9,779 bases of DNA. Origin: an uncultured Clostridia bacterium (GTDB lineage: Bacteria; Bacillota; Clostridia; TANB77; CAG-508). Positions 1-5,115 of the stretch are shown piece after piece. The stretch's first letter is position 1. The number at the start of each line of letters is the position of its first letter. Made by a program: the position numbers and the translations under genes. The stretch lies in contig CANPZT010000044.1 of assembly GCA_947589135.1 (NCBI GenBank), positions 1-9,779 of the forward strand. Direction: 5' to 3'. The notes beneath the pieces were generated by a model. That model was not told the origin of the DNA and ran no database searches. It saw nothing but the letters and a program-made list of their open reading frames with translations.

Positions 1-1197
1 GTAACCATTCACTCCAAATGCCTTGAGAGTTGCCCATGCTGCAAGAGGTCCGTCGCTGCTTCTAGTAAGCTCCAATGTCTGCTCAAACGGTGCAAAACCA
101 CCATACTGAAGCTTACGAACATCAACATCCTGCTCCTTATCGCCAAGGAAATAATAGTCGCCCTTATCCTTAAACATGATAATAGACGAAATATACGGTG
201 CGTACCCCGTTTTATGGAAATCCATTCCACAGGAATCCGCATACTTGATTTCGGCGATGTAGGAATGCATCATCTCAATCTTTCCAACGGTAGGGCTCGG
301 AATGTTCATAGGGTTAGACTTAAAATCATAACCGTTATAGAACAACCAAATCCAACCAACAACAGAATCTACGTGAATAATCGGCTTATAATCAAGCTTG
401 TAGTCTTCCACGATTTTTTCTCTCAAATCATAGATTTGCTTCACAGGATCCATATCGAATTCAACAGTAGATCCACCACAAAGATTGAATCCAAGAAAAA
501 TCTTTCCCTTTTCAATGTTCTCTCTTACGATACGCTCCACATCAGAAACAACGATGCAACCTTCGCTTGTACACTTTGCACGTAAACAGTTATTATAGCC
601 AATGCCAAGCCAATCAGCAATTTCAGCATGACACGGATGACCCTTCACAGAACTTACCAGGAAGAACTCCTTTCCGTTATAACCTACTCTCTTACCAGTC
701 GGATACGCACGATTCAAGGCATACTTAAAGGCATACAAAGATGTGCCCTTTCCTCCAAAAGTGAACGTACCCATAGTTTTAGTCCAATCCCAACCAATAA
801 GGTCAGACAGATACTTAACCACCTCCAACTCGCTTGCCAAAAGCAAACCAGTATATTTATCCTGTGAAAAATTTGCATTATTCATTTTTGCATACAAAGT
901 TACCGCAAGTGCAGGAATATTAGGCGGAGGAATCACGTTAAGCAAAGTTTCCGGATTGTTCCAATTAGGAAGCCCCTCAAACAGAGGAACCAGCTCTTCT
1001 GCAATAGAAGAAAAGTCAATTCCTTCTTCGTTAAGTGTCTTGCCTTTCAAGAAATCATAATAGTTGAACGAAAAAATGGAACCATCGCTAGGATTTGTCG
1101 CAGCAACAGCTCTCATATCATCAATAATGACCATATCCCGCATTACTTCATGCAGTACAGTAGATTCATAGCTACCAAAAAGTTTTTTAATATCCAT
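1..1197 (-). CDS. Group II PLP-dependent decarboxylase-like enzyme, partial (C-terminus beyond left edge)
   Basis: The minus strand is open from an ATG at 1197 to the window edge, giving 399 codons with no stop; the C-terminus is missing. It reads as a fold-type I PLP enzyme of the glutamate/aromatic amino acid decarboxylase group. Visible marks are a phosphate-binding FGGKGTS loop (residues 147-153), a GHPCH segment (186-190) where these enzymes place the histidine that stacks on the PLP ring, HVDS (275-278) with the Asp that pairs with the pyridine nitrogen, and DFHKTGYAPY (326-335) with Lys329 as the predicted Schiff-base lysine. A late ELTRSSDGPLAAWATLKAFG stretch fits the family's conserved ‘SRSG..A.W..L...G’ region. 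The start follows an AAGAAAGGGG ribosome binding site, 21 nt after the radical SAM stop codon, so the two genes are probably co-transcribed. The expected reaction is decarboxylation of an amino acid or amino-acid-derived substrate. The substrate cannot be read from sequence, and a lyase or desulfurase activity on the same fold is possible. Confidence 0.88.
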   Translation of the reverse strand, partial: MDIKKLFGSYESTVLHEVMRDMVIIDDMRAVAATNPSDGSIFSFNYYDFLKGKTLNEEGIDFSSIAEELVPLFEGLPNWNNPETLLNVIPPPNIPALAVTLYAKMNNANFSQDKYTGLLLASELEVVKYLSDLIGWDWTKTMGTFTFGGKGTSLYAFKYALNRAYPTGKRVGYNGKEFFLVSSVKGHPCHAEIADWLGIGYNNCLRAKCTSEGCIVVSDVERIVRENIEKGKIFLGFNLCGGSTVEFDMDPVKQIYDLREKIVEDYKLDYKPIIHVDSVVGWIWLFYNGYDFKSNPMNIPSPTVGKIEMMHSYIAEIKYADSCGMDFHKTGYAPYISSIIMFKDKGDYYFLGDKEQDVDVRKLQYGGFAPFEQTLELTRSSDGPLAAWATLKAFGVNGY

Positions 1198-1218
1198 ATG
1201 TTTATGCCCCTTTCTTAC

Positions 1219-2667
1219 TTAAATAAAGAACTTGTTGTATGCTCTCTGGTTACGAACTTCGTTTTCGTCAAAATCCTTGTTGGTCTTGATAATATCCAGA
1301 ATTTCCTGTATATACAACGCATCTTCCATGCCGATTATACGAAGTGGACGAGGCGTTCTCCAACGATGATAGTCGTCAAAGTTATCAGAAAGAATTTCAA
1401 TTTCAAAATCTTCTGGATGCATGTAAATCTCAGAATCAGGATACGGTACAAAGAACTTAGGGAATGTATAATCGAACAAGTCGAGTTCCCTCATTTTCTT
1501 AAATACCTTAACATTGAAATCAATGTCGCTTTCGTGCTCATACGGTAAACCTACCATGGAATACAGAGAAATGATAGGTACCTTAATCTCGTGCTTAGTA
1601 ATATCCAGTGCATTCTGAAACTGGTTCAGTTTATAATGTTTCGATACTCTAAGTCTCACGTTCTCTGAAAAATGTTCTGCACCAATCAAAATTTCAATTA
1701 ACCCGTTTTCAACGAACTTTTTTAAAGTTGCCTTAAGCTCAGGATTGTTAACTACCTTAATCAAGAAGTTCGGCGAAGTGTTGAATGTGAAAGTGCACTT
1801 GATTCCTCTTCTTTCAATTTCATTCACTATGCCCATAAATTGTACATTATTAATGAGCAAATCGCTGTCTGAGAAATGGAACATCTTCACACCATACGTT
1901 TTAATAACATACTCAACTTCATCCATACGCTTACTAATATCCACGAAGCAGATTGTCTTACCAACCTTGTGCTCTACACAATACTTACAGCGATTAGGAC
2001 AACCGATAGAGAAAAAGTTATACCAAAGTGTATCAATTCTTCTTTCTTCAGGAATAAGGCTAAAATCTTTCGGGCAATCATAATACTCGGTGGTATCGAT
2101 TCTCCAAAAGTTCGGCTCATTTCCAGCGAAAATACTTTCAATAAGCTCAACATCTTTGTTAATGCCATAACCAGTAACAACATAATCAAAAACTGCATCC
2201 TTTTCATGAGTTAAGAAATATCTCGTGTGAGGACCGCCAAGAATAGTTTTTGCTTCTGGATTTACAGCCTTAACAGCCTGTGCTAACCTACGAACATGGT
2301 TAAACTGCGGAGTAGTTGACGTAAAACAATATACATCATAGTCGTAATACTTTTCCAAAATATCTGCAATGTAATCTGTCTCATTTGCAAAATAGTCGCC
2401 GTTTGTATATGTAACGGGAATATTTTTCTGCTTCAAGAGATAACCAAGCATCAACAATCCATAATTAGAAATGTATTCAACCTGACCATGCATTTTTGCT
2501 ACAACGTCTGCTCCAAGATACTTTACAATTTCCTTGTTTTGAGCTTCCGCATAAAGAATCTGAGCAATATTTTCATAAGCCCAAATTACATCATCCGGAT
2601 CTGCCCGAAACGAACAAGCATCAATCAAAAGAACCTTTCCTACTGCTACATTTTTTGCTGAGTCCAT
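1219..2667 (-). CDS. B12-binding-domain radical SAM protein
   Basis: This 482-residue protein is a class B-like radical SAM enzyme. Residues 1-170 resemble a cobalamin-binding Rossmann domain (KVLLIDACSF at 11-20, NYGLLMLGYLL at 68-78, ILGGPHTRY at 142-150) but show no DxHxxG lower-ligand motif, as is usual in this class. The radical SAM core begins at about residue 215 with CxxxCxxC cysteines at 223, 227 and 230 (GCPNRCKYC), expected to bind a [4Fe-4S] cluster. HFSDSDLLIN (264-273) and MVGLPYEHESD (371-381) fit later core strands. Cleavage of SAM to a 5'-deoxyadenosyl radical is family knowledge; methylation or rearrangement of a substrate is inference. The ATG has a strong GGGAGGTA ribosome binding site 5 nt upstream. 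It is the first gene of a two-gene operon with the PLP enzyme, downstream of a near-consensus promoter and a structured leader. Its base composition is visibly more GC-rich than that of the genes to its right. The true substrate is unknown. Confidence 0.9.
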   Translation of the reverse strand: MDSAKNVAVGKVLLIDACSFRADPDDVIWAYENIAQILYAEAQNKEIVKYLGADVVAKMHGQVEYISNYGLLMLGYLLKQKNIPVTYTNGDYFANETDYIADILEKYYDYDVYCFTSTTPQFNHVRRLAQAVKAVNPEAKTILGGPHTRYFLTHEKDAVFDYVVTGYGINKDVELIESIFAGNEPNFWRIDTTEYYDCPKDFSLIPEERRIDTLWYNFFSIGCPNRCKYCVEHKVGKTICFVDISKRMDEVEYVIKTYGVKMFHFSDSDLLINNVQFMGIVNEIERRGIKCTFTFNTSPNFLIKVVNNPELKATLKKFVENGLIEILIGAEHFSENVRLRVSKHYKLNQFQNALDITKHEIKVPIISLYSMVGLPYEHESDIDFNVKVFKKMRELDLFDYTFPKFFVPYPDSEIYMHPEDFEIEILSDNFDDYHRWRTPRPLRIIGMEDALYIQEILDIIKTNKDFDENEVRNQRAYNKFFI

Positions 2668-2765
2668 AATACTACCTCCCTTGTCTTAGAATCTTGTTGA
2701 TTTGTGACATACGTATTCAATTTTCAATGTGCAAGTCATATCGACACAATCTCATAAGTACTATC

Positions 2766-2825
2766 AAACAATACTTGTTTTTCGCTTATGTAAATTTTTA
2801 CATAAGCATACCTACGATATTGTTT
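2766..2825 (-). promoter_or_regulatory. 60-bp nested dyad in the leader of the radical SAM operon
   Basis: A perfect 11-bp-arm inverted repeat (GCTTATGTAAA / TTTACATAAGC, 2784-2807, 2-nt spacer) is nested in a second perfect 8-bp inverted repeat (AAACAATA 2766-2773 / TATTGTTT 2818-2825). Both share the same centre at 2795.5, with 10 unpaired nt on each side between them. The element lies just downstream of the predicted transcription start. As RNA it would be a hairpin with a symmetric internal loop; as DNA it could be a two-step operator. The longer arms lack a following U-tract, so a simple terminator is unlikely. It matches no riboswitch class I recognise. Confidence 0.6.
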
Positions 2826-2839
2826 CAATAATCGGATAT

Positions 2840-2869
2840 ATTATATCACGCGTAAGTGTAATATGTCAA
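2840..2869 (-). promoter_or_regulatory. Near-consensus sigma-A promoter for the radical SAM/PLP operon
   Basis: On the minus strand TTGACA (2864-2869) and TATAAT (2840-2845) match both consensus hexamers perfectly, separated by 18 bp, one more than optimal. The predicted start is near 2833, giving a leader of about 165 nt before the radical SAM ATG at 2667. Such a strong promoter with such a long leader suggests control by a repressor or by the leader RNA. Confidence 0.82.
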
Positions 2870-2888
2870 TGTTTTATGTGTAGTAACC

Positions 2889-2940
2889 AAAATAAATATA
2901 GTATTATGAACCATTACAGCAATAATACTATATTTATTTT
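2889..2940 (-). terminator. Palindromic, potentially bidirectional terminator after the nucleoside phosphorylase
   Basis: This is a perfect 19-bp inverted repeat (arms 2889-2907 and 2922-2940) around a 14-nt loop. It lies 4 nt past the phosphorylase stop codon, counted on the minus strand. Each outer arm ends in a run of four T on its transcribed exit side, so it could terminate in either direction. The stem is almost pure A/T, which is weak for an intrinsic terminator. It sits at the change from AT-rich to more GC-rich sequence and lies upstream of the -35 box of the next operon. Confidence 0.6.
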
Positions 2941-2944
2941 TAAA

Positions 2945-3700
2945 TCATTTTATATATTTTGTTACTTTTAAGGCAATATTTAAACATTCTTTTAATATAA
3001 ATATTCTATCCTCTTTTAAAGTTTTTATGTCCCATTTTTCTGATTCTAAAGTATCATCTGTGTACAAAAATTGATATGCTTTAAATCCCCTACTCTTTGC
3101 TGCAGCCATAATTGAAGCACATTCCATTTCAACAACATTACACCCACATTCAACTCTATTTCTCATTTTCTCTTTTGTTTCTTTAAATAAAGCATCTGTA
3201 GTCCATGTTTTTGTTAGCTCATATGGTACTTCTTCTTTTTCAAAAATTTCTGCTAGTTTTTTTGCTGATGTTACTTCAACAAAATCTGACGCTGGTAAAT
3301 AATGATAACTTGTGCCTTCATCTCGATATGCATCTGTTGGAATAATAAAAGCTCCTTTTTTCAAATTTGATATTAATTGTCCACATGATCCAAATATAAT
3401 AAATTTTTTTACTCCTCTTGCATGAAGTTCTTCCATTATTGCAACTGTTGCAGGGCCACCAGTATATGTCCTATATATTACAACTTCTGTTTCATTTACA
3501 CTTGTTACGTAAATTTTTACTGCTTCGCCACAAACATCTATTGAGCTATATTCTTTAAAACTATCATTTTGCTCAATATAATCTATTATTTCTTTTTTAA
3601 AAACACAAATTGCTATTTCTGGTAATCTTTTTTGACCCACTGTAAGCATTTCTGCTTTTATTATTTCTTCGCTTGTATCAAAAGACTTTATAATACTCAT
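2945..3700 (-). CDS. Nucleoside phosphorylase (PNP/uridine phosphorylase superfamily)
   Basis: This 251-residue protein fits the PNP_UDP_1 superfamily, cytoplasmic enzymes that split nucleosides with phosphate into a base and ribose-1-phosphate for salvage. Visible family marks are YTGGPATVAIMEEL (79-92), FGSCGQL (103-109, the Gly-rich phosphate/ribose loop), RDEGTSYHY (126-134), TTDALFKET (167-175) and VVEMECASIMAAA (189-201), where the Met-Glu pair normally contacts the ribose. YTDDTLES (213-220) stands where an Asp often contacts the base. Family length is about 230-290, so the gene looks intact. The ATG is preceded by AAAGGAAAA. The gene has its own promoter (3738-3766) and a palindromic terminator, and seems to be monocistronic. 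Whether it prefers purine or uridine nucleosides cannot be decided here. Confidence 0.87.
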   Translation of the reverse strand: MSIIKSFDTSEEIIKAEMLTVGQKRLPEIAICVFKKEIIDYIEQNDSFKEYSSIDVCGEAVKIYVTSVNETEVVIYRTYTGGPATVAIMEELHARGVKKFIIFGSCGQLISNLKKGAFIIPTDAYRDEGTSYHYLPASDFVEVTSAKKLAEIFEKEEVPYELTKTWTTDALFKETKEKMRNRVECGCNVVEMECASIMAAAKSRGFKAYQFLYTDDTLESEKWDIKTLKEDRIFILKECLNIALKVTKYIK

Positions 3701-3737
3701 ATTTATTTTCCTTTACAACTTACTATCTTTTGTTAGC

Positions 3738-3766
3738 ATTATATAATAAAAGACTGATAATTTCAA
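3738..3766 (-). promoter_or_regulatory. Sigma-A promoter for the nucleoside phosphorylase
   Basis: On the minus strand TTGAAA (3761-3766) is followed after exactly 17 bp by a perfect TATAAT (3738-3743). The predicted start is near 3731 and the leader about 30 nt. The -35 box lies in and beside an inverted repeat (3754-3777). Confidence 0.78.
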
Positions 3767-3777
3767 CTAATTATCAG
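3754..3777 (-). repeat. 9-bp-arm inverted repeat overlapping the -35 box
   Basis: CTGATAATT (3754-3762) and AATTATCAG (3769-3777) are perfect reverse complements around a 6-nt spacer. On the minus strand the second arm is followed by TCTTTTATTA, so it could terminate transcription from the peroxiredoxin fragment upstream. Because it covers the -35 element of the phosphorylase promoter it could also be an operator. The sequence alone does not separate the two. Confidence 0.5.
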
Positions 3778-3901
3778 CTATATTTTATGAATTTTACTTT
3801 AATATAGATAATTATACAAATATATGAAAAATTTATTATTATTTAATCTTTCTTAAACTATTGATATATCTAACTTTTGCTAATTGTTTCCAACATTAAG
3901 G
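3778..3901. other. AT-rich intergenic remnant after the peroxiredoxin fragment
   Basis: This stretch follows the abrupt peroxiredoxin stop and precedes the phosphorylase promoter region. In the same minus-strand frame as the peroxiredoxin, two stops are followed by a short open run (WKQLAKVRYINSLRKIK then stop, roughly 3839-3889) that could be the tail of another, now deleted, protein. I do not recognise it. Nothing else is visible. Confidence 0.3.
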
Positions 3902-4057
3902 TTATACGGGGGTGAAGTCTCCTGGATGTGAGAATAATATTAACCATTTTCCTTTATAGTCGTCTAAGTTCACTTTCCCAAAGGTTGTAGTTGCTTCAAA
4001 CTCTGGTGCTTTTTGTCCTATTTTTACATTTCCGTTCATCATTAATTCATAATCCAT
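3902..4057 (-). pseudogene. Peroxiredoxin fragment, truncated just before the peroxidatic cysteine
   Basis: Starting at ATG 4057, 51 codons read as the N-terminus of an AhpC/TSA peroxiredoxin: KIGQKAPEFEATTTFGKV (residues 12-29), LDDYKGKWLILF (31-42), then SHPGDFTPV (43-51) and TAA. In intact family members this last motif continues directly into the peroxidatic Cys (typically ..DFTPVCTTE..), so the stop replaces the catalytic residue and some 110-170 residues are missing. A good GAGGAG ribosome binding site precedes the start, so a short peptide may still be made, but it cannot be a peroxidase. Sequence after the stop (about 3720-3900) is AT-rich with no recognisable peroxiredoxin remainder in any minus-strand frame. 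Deletion, replacement by insertion, or an assembly join at about 3901-3905 would all explain it. It lies between the pilin-like and phosphorylase genes. Confidence 0.75.
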
Positions 4058-4058
4058 A

Positions 4059-4110
4059 TAAAATAAACTCCTCTCATATTTTTTATATAATATGAAATGA
4101 GTTTATTTTA
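4059..4110 (-). promoter_or_regulatory. Long hairpin holding the peroxiredoxin ribosome binding site
   Basis: Outer arms of 12 bp (4059-4070 / 4099-4110) and inner arms of 7 bp (4074-4080 / 4089-4095) share one centre at 4084.5, separated by a 3x3 internal loop that itself can form one A-U and one G-U pair, around an 8-nt loop. It lies between the pilin-like stop codon and the peroxiredoxin start, and the GAGGAG ribosome binding site (4068-4073) lies in the 3' half of the stem. It could terminate pilin-like transcripts (T-rich arm, no clean U-tract) or mask the ribosome binding site. Confidence 0.5.
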
Positions 4111-4135
4111 GGTTACTATTTTATTATTTTATATA

Positions 4136-4957
4136 CTAATCTGTTGTTTTAGTATATTTTACTATCAATTGCAAATAACTAGGACTATCAGCACCTCTTA
4201 TTAACCAAACTCTACCTGTTTTTAAATTGAAACTGGTAAACGAAATATCATATCTAGTGTTTGAATTATTAGATGAGCTAACAACCATTCCAACTCCCGT
4301 ATAAGTGGAATCGTCAAATGCAAATGCACTTTCAATTATATATGATTCGGCATCAGGAACTTTTTGACTTAAAAAATATTCTATATTACCTGAGCCAGTT
4401 ATTTGTTCTCTGATCACTTTTCTATATAAAGGTTTTCCATCTATCCATGTTCCAATTTTAACTTCTTCAGTTGAATAATTTTCGTTAGTGGTTGTGCTAT
4501 TTGAATTATTTTCTAAATCATTGTCAGCAATTTTAATACCATCAATACTTGCTAATTGTAATGATGAGTTTATTTCAAATTCATAAGGATATGCTTTTAA
4601 TTTTGTATATATAGAAGAAATATTAGTTACATCTATTTTATCTAAACTAGCATGTTTCTTAGTTTCTGTTAATACATATTCCATATCATTGTCTTCGCAT
4701 AATTTGTCAGCTAAATATTGTAGATTTGGTAATTGATGATTTTCTGCATAACTTGATATTTGAATATTTGTTATTTTTAAGTTCATAGTTTCAGTAGCTT
4801 GACTTTTCTCTGTTTCCTCACTTCCAGTTTGAGCTTTTTTTAATAATCCATTATCTCCTGTCAGTGTCGCAATTGTTACTCCTGCTAAAATTAGTAAAAC
4901 TATAATTGTGATAACTAAAGCAATTAAAGTTATACCTTTAATATTATTATTTTTCAT
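4136..4957 (-). CDS. Pilin-like membrane-anchored protein with a phage-structural-type C-terminal domain
   Basis: This 273-residue protein has a type IV pilin-like N-terminus: a short basic leader (MKNNNIKG), then ITLIALVITIIVLLILAGV, a hydrophobic helix up to about residue 32. The usual Glu at position 5 after the cleavage Gly is Ala here. A polar, charged stretch follows (about 33-115), then a Asn/Ser/Thr-rich linker (148-162). The C-terminal part (about 163-273) opens with EVKIGTWIDGKPLYRKVI and ends SYLQLIVKYTKTTD, patterns I associate with phage or prophage tail/fibre proteins of Clostridia. This points to an exported, membrane- or surface-anchored protein. The ATG has a strong AAGGAGAGG site and its own promoter (5002-5030). 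It follows the helicase-like terminator, so it is probably a single-gene unit. The family assignment of the C-terminus is from pattern memory; the binding function is inference. Confidence 0.72.
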   Translation of the reverse strand: MKNNNIKGITLIALVITIIVLLILAGVTIATLTGDNGLLKKAQTGSEETEKSQATETMNLKITNIQISSYAENHQLPNLQYLADKLCEDNDMEYVLTETKKHASLDKIDVTNISSIYTKLKAYPYEFEINSSLQLASIDGIKIADNDLENNSNSTTTNENYSTEEVKIGTWIDGKPLYRKVIREQITGSGNIEYFLSQKVPDAESYIIESAFAFDDSTYTGVGMVVSSSNNSNTRYDISFTSFNLKTGRVWLIRGADSPSYLQLIVKYTKTTD

Positions 4958-5001
4958 TTGTTTTCGCCTCTCCTTTTTATGTAATTTTGTTTATAAATAA
5001 A

Positions 5002-5030
5002 ATTATAACATTACACTTTTGGTTTGTAAA
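5002..5030 (-). promoter_or_regulatory. Sigma-A promoter for the pilin-like gene
   Basis: On the minus strand TTTACA (5025-5030), 17 bp, then a perfect TATAAT (5002-5007). The predicted start is near 4995, giving a leader of about 38 nt. A 15-nt palindrome (5047-5061, TTTTTGT-T-ACAAAAA) lies just upstream of the -35 box. Confidence 0.75.
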
Positions 5031-5056
5031 CGATTTTTATATTACATTTTTGTTAC

Positions 5057-5105
5057 AAAAATAAAAAATACCAAAGAAACGCAACGTTTATCACGTCCCT
5101 TTGGT
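5057..5105 (-). terminator. Intrinsic terminator of the DnaB-like gene
   Basis: On the minus strand ACCAAAGGGACG (5094-5105) pairs with CGTTTCTTTGGT (5070-5081) through 12 bp including two G-U pairs, with a 12-nt loop. It is followed directly by ATTTTTTATTTTT. It lies 10 bp after the helicase-like stop codon. This is the clearest terminator in the window. Confidence 0.88.
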
Positions 5106-5115
5106 AAAGCTAATT

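Noticed and set aside
9..242. 77-codon open frame on the minus strand
   Set aside because: It overlaps the PLP enzyme on the same strand in another frame and has no family features.
214..1060. Open frames on the plus strand (214-585, 628-867, 743-1060)
   Set aside because: They lie opposite the PLP enzyme's well-supported reading frame and lack ribosome binding sites and recognisable motifs.
1150..2214. Plus-strand frames and the minus-strand frame 1974-2207 in the radical SAM region
   Set aside because: They are shadows of the radical SAM gene, whose cysteine motif and start site are convincing.
2668..2833. Cobalamin or SAM riboswitch in the leader of the B12/SAM enzyme
   Set aside because: No cobalamin B12-box or SAM-riboswitch core sequences could be seen; only the symmetric hairpin is supported.
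2729..2971. 80-codon plus-strand frame across the composition boundary
   Set aside because: It runs through the leader hairpin, promoter and palindrome of the minus-strand genes and has no protein-like pattern.
4059..4110. Clean intrinsic terminator for the pilin-like gene
   Set aside because: The stem is followed by TATATGG rather than a U-tract, so it is listed as a regulatory hairpin instead.
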